This document shows positions 26,358 to 37,550 of a stretch of DNA of 64,000 bases, piece after piece (positions within the stretch are counted from its first letter, which is position 1; each line of letters begins with the position of its first letter). The DNA is taken from NCBI RefSeq assembly GCF_009727055.1, contig NC_052349.1, forward strand, positions 92,367,244 to 92,431,243, read 5' to 3'. The notes beneath the pieces are model-generated. The model made no database searches. It was not told the origin of the DNA and saw nothing but the letters and a program-made list of their open reading frames with translations. This stretch comes from Benincasa hispida. Taxonomy: Eukaryota; Streptophyta; Magnoliopsida; Cucurbitales; Cucurbitaceae. The translations under genes and the position numbers were made by a program.

Positions 26358-26359
<2 letters not shown>
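24844..26359 (-). repeat. Inverted LTR of copia family C, running toward the gap
   Basis: Its minus strand matches the LTR at about 52013-54104. The shared end (ACTCTTGTATAAGAGTTCC) is here at 24849-24867, and shared interior phrases include the ACGATCG array (25250-25460). It ends in a 30-base poly-T (26360-26389) just before the gap, so the LTR start is not visible. The 64-72-codon frames here are LTR text. Confidence 0.7.
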
Positions 26360-26390
<31 letters not shown>

Positions 26391-26414
26391 GGAGAGAAAG
26401 AGGATCTCTTCTCC

Positions 26415-27206
26415 NNNNNNNNNNNNNNNNNNNNNNNNNNNNNNNNNNNNNNNNNNNNNNNNNNNNNNNNNNNNNNNNNNNNNNNNNNNNNNNNNNNNNN
26501 NNNNNNNNNNNNNNNNNNNNNNNNNNNNNNNNNNNNNNNNNNNNNNNNNNNNNNNNNNNNNNNNNNNNNNNNNNNNNNNNNNNNNNNNNNNNNNNNNNNN
26601 NNNNNNNNNNNNNNNNNNNNNNNNNNNNNNNNNNNNNNNNNNNNNNNNNNNNNNNNNNNNNNNNNNNNNNNNNNNNNNNNNNNNNNNNNNNNNNNNNNNN
26701 NNNNNNNNNNNNNNNNNNNNNNNNNNNNNNNNNNNNNNNNNNNNNNNNNNNNNNNNNNNNNNNNNNNNNNNNNNNNNNNNNNNNNNNNNNNNNNNNNNNN
26801 NNNNNNNNNNNNNNNNNNNNNNNNNNNNNNNNNNNNNNNNNNNNNNNNNNNNNNNNNNNNNNNNNNNNNNNNNNNNNNNNNNNNNNNNNNNNNNNNNNNN
26901 NNNNNNNNNNNNNNNNNNNNNNNNNNNNNNNNNNNNNNNNNNNNNNNNNNNNNNNNNNNNNNNNNNNNNNNNNNNNNNNNNNNNNNNNNNNNNNNNNNNN
27001 NNNNNNNNNNNNNNNNNNNNNNNNNNNNNNNNNNNNNNNNNNNNNNNNNNNNNNNNNNNNNNNNNNNNNNNNNNNNNNNNNNNNNNNNNNNNNNNNNNNN
27101 NNNNNNNNNNNNNNNNNNNNNNNNNNNNNNNNNNNNNNNNNNNNNNNNNNNNNNNNNNNNNNNNNNNNNNNNNNNNNNNNNNNNNNNNNNNNNNNNNNNN
27201 NNNNNN
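26415..27206. other. Assembly gap (792 N)
   Basis: Unresolved bases, adjoining a poly-T run at 26360-26389. The open frames that cross it are artefacts. From context it should contain the start of the inverted family C LTR and part of the 3' LTR of copia A. Confidence 0.99.
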
Positions 27207-27518
27207 CTCTTCTTCCAAAAACCAAGAGCCCACAAACTCCTTGGATTCTCATTAGAATACATGAGGATTTGAGTAGTGGTGGCCATTTGGAGATCATCTT
27301 GTTCGTGACCTTTCTTGGAGAGAAAAAACGTGAAGAAAAGGTTCTTCAAGGGTAAGTGTTTCTTGAAACCCAATTATCTTTTAATTTACATTTAACATGC
27401 TGTAATTTATTTTAAATGCATAATGTTCTAATTGATTCTGTGAAATTATGAGTTCTGTAAAAATTGGGATTTGGGACCGATCCATGTTTCTGCTCAAGGA
27501 CCTTCACCGGATCCTATA
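27207..27518 (+). repeat. 3' LTR of copia A, terminal piece
   Basis: From about 27270 it follows 16302-16546 closely (GGTGGCCATTTGGAGATCAT, CCTTTCTTGGAGAG, CCTTCACCGGATCCTATA). The end at CCTATA places the element boundary at 27518. Confidence 0.75.
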
Positions 27519-28525
27519 TTAAAAAGTACTGACATACTAATAATACACCGATGTTATATTTGAAATGAATTTTGAATTAAATGATATACTATTATTAAAC
27601 AAATGTTATAACTGAAATTTAATTTAGAATAGATATAATTGATATACTATTGATACATTAATGTTATACTTGAAATGAATTTAGAATGAGTGTGATATAC
27701 TATTGATACATTTATGTCATACTTGAAATAAATTTTTAATAACTACTATATATACTAATGATATACAACACTTTTAAACTTTAAATAAATTTTGCATGAA
27801 TATCAGATAAATTACTGGTACACCAATGCAATATTTAGGATTATATTATGAATATATATGATTTACTTAGAAAGCATTTTGAATTAGTACTGATATAAAA
27901 TTGAATTACTAATATATTTTTCTTTTTTGGAAAAGAAATACCAAAGTTATACTTTATGTATAATATTATTTTGAATGATATACTTCATATTTGGTAATCA
28001 AGAATAATGTTGATATTCTTTTATTTCTCTTTCTATGTGGTATATCAATTTACGAATATATGAAATATAAAGTATATACATTCTACAATTGATATGTGAA
28101 ATTAAATGTAACTTACATGCCATCAAAATCATATAAATTTTTTTGCTAATATAACAAATTAAATGTATACCTTATATTAGTCATAGAGTTGATACAATTA
28201 ATGCAATTAAGATATACTTTCAAAATCAGATAAACTTATTTAGACATAAAAAAACTAAAACAATAATCTAAATTGGACCAGCGAAATCTAACTTATAGAA
28301 TGAAAATGACTCCATATCAAAACTAAACAAACAACAAAACAATAGACACCATGACACAAATAAAATAATGTATATCAGTTACATAAATGATAAAGTATAT
28401 TAGTTGACTAATACAAAATATAAAATATATCAAATATAGTACTGAAACACATGGGGTAAAATTGAAATAATAATAATAAAAAAATCTTCTTTGATCCTTT
28501 TGATATATTTGCAATTTTAAACATC
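27519..28525 (+). mobile_element. Right part of AT-rich foldback element M
   Basis: Degenerate tandem units beginning GATATACTATTGATAC start at about 27531, 27583, 27641 and 27694 (spacing 52-58 bases). The inverted end at 28455-28486 pairs with 14189-14220, and an outer arm (GATATATTTGCAATTTTAAA) pairs loosely with 14151-14175. The minus ORF at 28323-28550 is AT-rich chance. Confidence 0.5.
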
Positions 28526-28885
28526 GAATGTTAAATTTGCAAATACTCATACATTTTTTTCAACTCAATACAATTTCTCTTTTTCTTTTTTTTTCACTCA
28601 AGTTTGTTTACTTTCATTACTTGAACTCAAATTATAAAAATTTAGACTCTATTTGATAACTATTTGATAACTATTTGATTTTTTAAAATAATCAAGTTTT
28701 TAAACACTATTTTTTTTACTTATGCATTTGTTTGTTTTATTATTATCTTCAACCAACATTTTAAAAAACCTAGTTAATTTTCAAAAGCTAAAAAAATATT
28801 ATGTTTGGAAATTGGACAAAGAATTCATGTCTTTTTTAAGAAAGGTAAAAAATATGTAAATAATAGGGTTGTTTTTAAATATAGA
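28526..28885. other. AT-rich spacer with a MITE fragment
   Basis: No gene. TTTGATAACTATTTGAT is repeated near 28648-28680 and resembles the end of the MITE at 9489. Confidence 0.4.
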
Positions 28886-29072
28886 AAAATAAACTAAAAT
28901 ATTTACAAAATATAGCAAAATTTAGACATTGATAGACTTCTATCAGTGTCTGTCGGTGATATTGATAGACAATGATGATATTGATAGACATTGATATAAG
29001 TCTATCAGTGTCTATCAACGTCTATCATTGATAATTCTAAAATTTTGTTATATTTTATAAATATTTGAAATA
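28886..29072. repeat. GATAGAC foldback element, copy 2
   Basis: Arms ACTAAAATATTTACAAAATA and TATTTTATAAATATTTGAAA enclose at least six alternating GATAGAC / GTCTATC words able to fold into a long imperfect hairpin. Same family as 13147 and 54432. Confidence 0.7.
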
Positions 29073-32000
29073 ATTTTACTATTTGAAATAATATTTCTAA
29101 ATAATGAGTAACAAAGCATAAATTTCTCAAACATGAAATTATTATCAAAAGTGTTGAAGATTCACCGCAACGGATCGGATATCAATTTTGTTTATACCAT
29201 ATTAATTAGATAATTAGCTAGCTGATAATGGGAGAAACAATTTAAAGATAAGGTTAACGTTTTAGTTTGAGATAATTTTGACTAAAACAAATCCAAAATC
29301 ATACCCAATTTATAGCACTTTTTACTGGAAGCATTTTTTTCACTAATAATAATAATAATAATTCATTTTATATCATACAAAAAAAAACCTTGAAATAACA
29401 AATTGTTTGTTTAGCACTACATTCAAAAGCGATTATATTGGTTACAAATATGTATTATTTTCTTACAACAAATTTTGATTATATTTTTGGTGAATCACTT
29501 TAAAAGTCATTTTTGGATAGTCTCTTTCTCAAGAGCATCTTAAAACATAGCATTTAAATTAATCCAAAAGTTTGTAAGTGTTTTATTTATTTATGTATTT
29601 ATTTAACTTTTTCTTTAAAGAAAAAAAACTAATCATCTAAAATCATTCAAAAAGTTATAGTAATTAAACTCGGTCAAAGTTATAAATTATTTCAGAATTG
29701 TTTTTGTGAAAAATTAGTTTTGTTTAAAAAAGAAAATTTTCAAAGTTATTCGATCTGAATGCACTATTAATATCATAGCAGATATGAAGTTAGAATATAT
29801 TTTTGAGATGGTAATAATTTTTTCCCCTCAAATCTACACACGTGTTATATAAATTTAGGCTACGAAGAGGCACCTCTTATGATTGACTTTTTAAGTATTT
29901 TAAAATCCTTTTCTTTTTATATTCAAAAGTGTTTTTATTTTTATTTTTTTTCTCTAACACTTAAAAAAGGTGTTTCAAACATATGCCCAAAATTTAAGTA
30001 GAATAATACTATGTGTCTATGATATATGTGTAAATGAGTCAAAAAGAGGAATTATAGGCTACAAAAATAAAATCAAATTGAGGGGGCAAGTGGATATAAA
30101 ATCCAAAGGAAGATCTTAAGATTTGAAATTTGGTGAATTAAAAAAGAAAATATAGGTAGAACTTGAATTAGGAAGACACAGTTATCAATGTTTTAAAAGA
30201 ATAATAATTTAGGGTAATTGGTCTATATGTCACCCTAATGGCATCTAAAATGCCTTTCTTCAGGTGATCTCATATTCAATGTTTTGCCTTGTCTTTAATT
30301 GCCACCTCGTATAGACCTTATTCTCTACTACAAATTCATATAGGATAGGTTACTACTTTTCCATGTGATATCTTTTCAACACACTATATATATATTGTCG
30401 AATATATAACATTACCTACGTTTATCCCATGTGAAATGTAATAAATCAGTGGTTATTGGATCTCATTTTATTACGTTTGTTGTTATTTACATGTAATATG
30501 TAATCGTAATGAGTTGTATTGATCCACGTCCTCATCTATAATCAAAACGTTCAATCTATTTGAGGGACAATGGATACTAATTTGAAATTTACGTAGAACT
30601 CACTAGTCGATATCTTTACTATTATAGAGATTGTTACTTTTATAGTATGAAAATTATGAATCTTTCACATTTTCTGCTACCGTTACTATTATTGATACTA
30701 AGTAACAATAGCGGTAACAATAAATATGGCAGATTCATAATTCTAAGCAAACATGATCAAATCAATGGAATTATGTTTGAAATTGTGACTCATTATGACT
30801 AATCTATGAATTGACTCTTATTACGACTACACCAATTTTGATTACGAATTGGTAAACGTGACCTTAGATATTGAAAATAGTATAGTTTAACAATTATTTT
30901 TTTTTATTACTATAATTTTTATTATTACCTTTCAAAACTATCTGATTTGTAGTTTAATAATACTTCCAAAAGTATAAATGATATTTTCATAATAGCAATA
31001 CTTAAGTGCAACCTAGATTATACCTAAGTATCATACTTCTCATTTTCTATAAAAAATAAAATAAATAAAAATAAAAAGATATTTTTTAATATTTTTAAAA
31101 AAATAAAAACACAAAAAAACAAATGTCAATTTTTTATTGAATACAACATGGACTGTACGAGAGATGTTGCTTCCTAGAACCACAGAAATACCTAAAAACT
31201 CTTATTAAAAGAGAGCTCTTAGAATTTACTCGTAAGTTTCGTCAATATCTATTATCATTTCAATCGTTTTTAAGTTCCATATTTGTTTATTATTTTTATA
31301 GAAGCTGCAATCTTACGTAGGTATAAATGAGAAATTACCTAGAGTTGAGGATCTAATTTGAAATTTAAAATTTCGGAGGACTAAAATGTAAGGGGAAAAA
31401 ATTAAAATCTATAACTAAATCTACTTTTTTTTATTTAAGAAATCAAGGTATAAGAGTAACATTCAAAGATCACAGTTTCATTTGGAATTGTTATAACTTT
31501 CAAAATAATTACGGGTAATTATACTTTTAAATTAAATTGTTGTTATATGAAGCAAATTAATATTTGGTAAATTCCAACTTTAAACATAAAAACAATTAAC
31601 AACCTTTGGTAGGTTTAAGTAATTTTTTGTTGTAGCTTAGTTAAAATAAAAAATTAGATATTATTTTAATTAATTATATGTTGATATTCAATATATGAAT
31701 TTTATTATTTCTTTAAATTTTATGATAAAAGGATAGAAAATTACATGATTTAAATTATTTTTGTACTAACATTTAACATCTATTTTATTATAAGTTAGCT
31801 TTTTTAAAAAATAACATGATTCATATTGCAAGCTATTTTGTTTAAACTAAATTATTGGTTAAAAGTTTGGAGAAAAACAACTGTTATAAGGTATTGAACC
31901 ATTCAAAATTTTATTAATATAGATGAGCTATATATAAACGGTAGGATATGATTCCAATTTAAAACAATTAATTTGAAACTATGGCAAATTTTTAGAAAAG

Positions 32001-32552
32001 CTTATTCTAAAAGTTAGTAGAGAGATTATTTTGCACGTAAGAAGAATTTGAAGAGTGATTTAAAAATATTAAAATGAATAATCTATTTTATCAAGCATAT
32101 AAAATGGTTAAACGATTCTCCTAAAATTGGTTTTAATCTTCCCAAACACAAATCCTAAACAGACCCGACATCTTGTAACTGAATGATGATATGCATTCGT
32201 AAAAGATAATATGTTTTAACTAAATTTCAATGTCAATGTGAGTCTAATTTAACTTACGTGTATAAGTGTGAGACTTTGACTATAAGGTTATTAGAATTTC
32301 CGTATTTCACATAGTTGAAGTTTAAAATAATCTTTTAAAAAAGAAATTGTAGTCTTTTGGTCTCTTTGCATGAATAGCCAAAAAAAAAAAAAATTCACAG
32401 CTCTTTGTTTCCTTTTGTATGAGTTAAGAGAACACCATTGAAAATCTAGTCATAAATAGGAAAGGAGAAAAGGCATGAAATTAGGTTTGAAAATGGGTCC
32501 CAACAGAAAAATACCCTTATAAAAATGAAAAGGATAGCATGTAAATTGATTA
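29073..32552. other. AT-rich intergenic spacer
   Basis: No ORF above 60 codons and no gene signature over about 3.5 kb. It holds short T/A homopolymers, an (ATA)n run near 29349-29362 and a MITE-like stretch near 29270-29530 whose ends I could not fix. Confidence 0.55.
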
Positions 32553-32913
32553 AGGTTTAAATACTACTTTTGTTTTTATATTTTTGGCTTTTGTATATTT
32601 TGATCCTTTGTACTTTTAAAATGTTCATATTTTGATCTCTATATTTTCAACTTTAGTTTATTTTGATCCTTGTACTTTCAAAATGTTCACTTTGATCCTT
32701 GTACTTTCAACTTTTATTCATTTTAGTCCTTAAACTTTTTTTAAAAAAATAATCATTTTACAAAAAACAAGGATCAAAACGAATATTTTAAAAGTACATG
32801 GACCGAATTGAACCAAAGTTGAAAGTATAGGAACTAAAATGAACATTTTGAAAATATAATGACCAAAATGAACCAACACCTAAAAGTACACGGACTAAAA
32901 TAATATTTAAACC
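32553..32913. mobile_element. MITE with inverted ends and 8-bp target duplication
   Basis: The ends GGTTTAAATACTACTTTTG and, reverse-complemented, GGTTTAAATATTATTTTAG are inverted copies. ATTGATTA is present on both sides (32545-32552 and 32914-32921). Each half holds tandem TTGATCCTTGTACTTTC-like phrases, complementary between halves, so the whole 361 bases can fold back. No ORF. An 8- to 9-bp duplication suits a hAT or Mutator MITE. Confidence 0.75.
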
Positions 32914-34202
32914 ATTGATTAGCTTGAGTAGCATATATACCAAAATGAGCATGGTTTTTGTTAGATATTATATTAAATTTTTGCCTTCATCTACTAGCTT
33001 AAGCTTTTGGATCGATTGATGATTTTAAGATAACAAACATAATGTTTGTACTATCAACCTTGAAATTAGAGATTCGATTCTCCCATCTACATATTGTAAA
33101 AAGAAAAACATAAGTAGTGTTAGATGATATAATATTAAATTTATATTCATCCATCGATTTAAACTTTTAGGTAAATATTCAATGATTTAATATGGTATCA
33201 ATATAGTGGTTCATTAGATCATGTGTTTAAACTTTTGCGATATTATTTCTTTTTCAATTAATATTGATTCTTCATTCATCAACTTAATTTTTGGGACAAT
33301 CGATAATTTAATGGGTAGTATATATTATAATAATGATAATGATAGGGAAGAATTGAGTGATTTGGTATTAAAAATGAGGAAAGAAAGAAATAATGGAGGA
33401 AGCAAAGCGTCAAAGATGAGAGGGAGAAGGTGGTTTGAAAATCCCATGAATCTCCATTCCCAAGAAACGAATAAAACAGATTGAACAGTCAACTCAACAA
33501 CAAAAAAAAAAAAGAAAAAATACAAAGGAAAACAATAATGGTCAAAAGGAAACTTTCCCACCCGCATAACATGGGGGAGCAAAATAATAATAATAAAAAA
33601 TAAATAAATAATTTTGTTGTTCTTATGAATTGGTTCAAATTGAAATTTAATATACTTTCCTTTTAAATATATAATTTGTAAGAAAGGGTGTTGAAGGTTG
33701 AAAGGGAATGACAGGGATACCTTTGAAATTAGGGGAGTTTAAGATTTCGAGGTTGGGTTTGAATGGATTGTCCTTGTCTTATTCTATGACTTTCAAGTCT
33801 TTCCTACTTTCATTTATATATATAGCAATAAAAGAAAAAATAGATTTTATATTGTAAAAATACTTTCAATTTATCTAACTTTAATTACTATTTGTAGTAG
33901 TATTGGATCAACCATTAACATCATTATTGATTATATTTAGGCCAAAACAAACACTAAAATATAGTTTCTTACGATCCTCTTTGTCATCCATTTTGATATG
34001 ATTAGCTATAAAATCCTTTAACTATCAAGGTGGGATCTTCAACATGACCCTTTTTTGAGATTTTGTCTCTTCCAATTCATCATTTCTAGGTTGGATCTCA
34101 ACTTTTTTTTAACCCGAATAGTCACTAGACTTTATGGACTTTGATATTAGATGTAATAAACATGAAATTTCATCTCAAAATCAACTAGTCTTATGAGAAG
34201 TA
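32914..34202. other. Intergenic spacer
   Basis: No gene called. An 87-codon plus ORF (33221-33484) and an 85-codon minus ORF over it lie in a less AT-rich stretch, 33350-33560; neither resembles a known protein. A trinucleotide (AAT)n run is at about 33582-33598. Confidence 0.45.
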
Positions 34203-35520
34203 TTTTTTTTTTTTTTTTTTGAAAGATACGACAAGTTGTGGGTCAATAGGTGCCGGAGAATCCCAACTAAGTTGATGCTCTCTTAGTACCTTCATCATAT
34301 CTTAGCTCCAATTTTATTCAATAAATCAAATAAGTACTGAGGATGTTGTTGAATAGTTCAAAATAAAACAAATAAAATGAGGAAGTGGCTAGGGGATAGC
34401 CACAGGGAAGAACAAAAAATTAAATAAAAGCATTCAAGATCAAATAAATCACTTGAGAAGAGCTTTGATCTATGACATCAATTGCTGGCAAAAGAACGAA
34501 CATTCTCCAACTAAGTATTGTTATTCACTTTTTTTATTATTGAAGATGCAGTTGTTTCTTTTGTTTCAAATAGCTCAATAGATAGCAACCAAAGTATTGA
34601 AGATATGACTTTCTTTTGTGATTTTTGGCTAGTAGTGTAAAGAGCTTATGTTAGTGAACTGCTATCTAAGATGTTTGTATGAGGTAAAAATAAAGATCCT
34701 AGTAGGTTTTCTAGCTTATTCCAAAGGCCTTTAGTGACATCACAATGAATGAAGAGGTAGTTCATTGCATCATTACTCTAGTTACAAAGAGAGCACCAAT
34801 TTGAATAGAGGTGCAGACCCAGAAGTTTTCTTTGCAATGTATCCATAGTGTTAATACTGTTATGAAGAACATTCCACACAAAAAACTTGCACTTCTTAAG
34901 GATCGAGGATTTCCAAAGGTTTTTAAAGACTTTGCTGTCAATGAGAAAAGAGATCCCTCAAACAAGGATAACATAATGCCTCTTTGATGGTAGATATATA
35001 GAAAGATCCATCATTACCGAGCTTTCAAATGGTTGAATCCTCACCCTTACTACTGTCAGGAATGGTGAAATCTATGCTAACAGTGCTCTAAGTTGTATCA
35101 TCTCTTTCAAGGACGTGCCCTACGGGGGGTTAAAGTCCCACGAGCTTTCAAATGGCGCCTCTTTGACAGTGATGTTGGGATAGTGGATAGCGCAAAGAAT
35201 CTGCGATGACTATCAATAAGAGGATTGTGGGAATTCTAGTAATCATACCAGAAAGAGATGTTTTCCCCTTTGTTAACCTTTCATATATAATGAGCTTTGA
35301 GCCAGGCAATCCCTTTAATAATGGCTCTCCGTGGAGCTTTCGAAGTGTTATATTTTGTGTTGCAAGAGAAACCACCGATGTTATCATGTTTGTATTTTGC
35401 AAATATAATTTTCCTCCAAAGATAAGATTTTTCCAAAAGAAATCTCCATAGCCATTTACATAATAGTGCAAAATTTGTGATGGTAATGAGATGAGTAATT
35501 TGCACATGCATGTTTTAAAG
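34203..35520 (-). pseudogene. 5'-truncated LINE, ORF2 C-terminal relic with poly(A) tail
   Basis: Minus-strand end of a non-LTR retrotransposon. A frame from 35511 reads ALLCKWLWRFLLEKSYLWRK, the segment after the RT domain in plant LINE ORF2. Further down (about 34930-34740) comes a zinc-binding RT-associated region: LWKSSILKKCKFFVW, a TMDTLQRKLLGL stretch, then WCSLC (34784-34798) and FIHC. It is broken by a stop just after WCSLCN and by frame changes. About 480 bases of 3' UTR end in an 18-base poly-T (34203-34220), which is the minus-strand poly(A) tail. There is no RT core or endonuclease, so it was truncated at insertion. Confidence 0.75.
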
Positions 35521-35829
35521 GTCGTGAGGTTTATCTTAGACTACACAATTTCACAATCCTACTTCTTCAACCTTGTGGTGCCATGATCTTTTCCCTGAAT
35601 ATGGCTAGCCTAAAGGTTAATCCTAGCCAATACATTATTTTGTCGAGTCATATTACTCTGTCGGACCTTTAGGCGAGGTTCTTTCAACCTCACCTGAGTT
35701 TACATAATCTGTCTCATGACTCGCATCAAACATCTGCTCGACTAGTGTTGACTAATCGCTAATAGGTATGATTGATGATGTTCTATGCTCGGAATGATGC
35801 GATACTACTGCTAGATATGCATTAATTAT
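35521..35829. other. GC-richer repeat DNA, unclassified
   Basis: No gene. The composition resembles 37551-38636. The two may be halves of one older element split by the R-like insertion between them. Confidence 0.3.
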
Positions 35830-37550
35830 GGATGTTCACATAGTGTGCCATGCATTGTCACAAGTTTCCCTACGACGGAACTAAGTGTAATTCCACCGCA
35901 AGTTTCTCGATGTGATCCGAGGTCGAACTCAGGGACTGTTTTAGGTTATTGTGATATGTTCATGATATATGCGACCAGGTTTTCAATCTTTAAAAATGTG
36001 TTTGTACAGGTATATAAATTGCGATAAAATAAAGTAAAGCAGTAAAGATGCGATAATAAAATAAAATACAATAAACCTAAGCTAGATGATACAAGATACA
36101 GGTTTCATGTTACAAGATGTTGGGGTCAAGGCTGGCTGTGAAAGTTATGCAAAGACGTGGAATGCGGCGGCAAGTCTTATGAACAGAATAGAAAGAGAAA
36201 GATAAATAATATAAACAGCGCAAGTTCTCAATTGCGTTGAAGCTAGAAATACTATTCCGCTCTTCTCTTGGTGTACACCTTTCAGTGATCAGCCACGTTC
36301 CCACATGTCTATGGTAAAACAGAGAATAACGTAATGAACGCAAGGTTGCTTCCATGTCTGGAAGTACTACTCGCTTTAGTCAACGCATTCTTCTAACCCT
36401 CTCTCTATAGATCAGCATGGCATCTTCACTTCTACCCTCACAGGTGAAGATGCCGTCTAGCATGCTTTAGCTAAACGCATTTTATACTTTTAACACAGAT
36501 TAAGTACTTGTTTGATTCATATTAACTATCAGGGGATTGAAAAGACATCATGGAGAAAATGATTAATGGAGGAACAGAAATAGATAGAGAATGGTTTATG
36601 AAGCTATCGAAACATTTAATATATCTATTAAGCGTTTGATACATGGTGTGTGAATGAAAAGATAAAGAGAAAGTGAAATACAACGATGAAAGAGATAGAA
36701 CAGATACAAACAAGTGCTAATGTCTTGGCACTAATTCGATGGAGATCTGCTTGCCGGATAGGATGGATTTGATGGTAGAGAGAGCTTCCCTCTCAGGGTT
36801 GCTCCACCGGTAGCGGAGATCTATGCACAGAGCTTCCGATCAGGTATTCGACAGATTAGATCTGAGATTCACCTCTTGGCCTTATCTCATCTTCTTCCCG
36901 GATTTCTTCACTTAAGCACTCAGCTCAGCCTTTTCTCTCAACAGTTTAGCAGCACTTAGCCCCGTATCAAGTAGCATAAGTTTTCTCTGAAATCTATGGG
37001 GTATTTATAGGTCTAGGCCTTTGACTCCGGCCTTGTTGTCCCCATTGATGGTTATGGTAATTCCGAAGATAGAGGGATATTATTCCTTCTATTATGGAAT
37101 CAGACTGTCAATTCTGCACAACCGTTAGTTGTATACGTGTCTCAATCCTCCGCTTTTGCGTTGCTCAGTTGCATCTTTTGATCGTGGATTTGCATGCGGT
37201 GTTGTTTTTTTTTACCGCATACGGTTGAAAGTTAGCTCTGGATCGACTGTAGCATTGCGCCGTCATTGCGGTGATCGTCTCTTCATTGTTGATTGACGGG
37301 CGCAATGTGATAGAGATGCGTTGATCAGTTTCTCATGAACTTTAAGCACAAGTGGTGACTTGGTTTCCTGCAAAACAAAGTAAAACTCGGCTTGTCTTCC
37401 ATCTTTATGGCGTTAGTGGGTGTAATTGCGATCATTTATAATTATTGTAATTCTAAGCTAATCTTCATACAATCGGCGCATATTTACTAACTTTTGGCCG
37501 TAATATCTAGATAAGGTGGCATAAATAACTTGTATTTCTACAAGTTATCA
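35830..37550 (-). repeat. R-like LTR repeat, copy 3 (diverged)
   Basis: Carries the GATCCGAGGTCGAACTCAGG phrase at about 35916-35935, inverse to the arm at 22579. It ends at 37550 with the same hairpin-plus-TATCA terminus as copy 1. On the minus strand it thus starts TGATAACTTGTAG. The body is only loosely like copies 1 and 2. The left boundary is approximate. ORFs of 60-81 codons are not called. Confidence 0.5.
37525..37550 (-). repeat. Terminal hairpin of R-like copy 3
   Basis: ATAACTTGTA-TTTC-TACAAGTTAT is a perfect 10-bp stem with the loop TTTC, ending in CA (TG on the minus strand). Compared with 1738-1763, two stem positions changed on both sides so that pairing is kept. Confidence 0.7.

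Larger units (their letters stand above)
14651..27518 (+). mobile_element. Ty1/copia element A with nested insertions (outer boundary)
   Basis: The 5' LTR (14651-16546), primer binding site, leader, gag and pol are followed at 21449 by foreign repeats. Pieces of a matching 3' LTR are found at 24357-24836 and 27207-27518. The flanks just outside, TTAAG (14646-14650) and TTAAA (27519-27523), are a one-mismatch candidate for the 5-bp target duplication. Element M lies on both sides. The element is dead: coding frames carry many stops and the pol 3' end is lost. Confidence 0.65.

Noticed and set aside
26269..27373. Five long open frames of 294-342 codons on both strands
   Set aside because: They consist almost wholly of N; the open reading is an artefact of the gap.
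33221..33582. Overlapping 87- and 85-codon frames on opposite strands
   Set aside because: Low-complexity, no recognisable domain, no splice or promoter context; treated as chance.
35898..35940. GGTCGAACTC phrase resembling a pol III B box, so a SINE or tRNA relic
   Set aside because: The match is partial, no A box lies at the right distance, and no cloverleaf can be drawn. The phrase fits an LTR-element end better.
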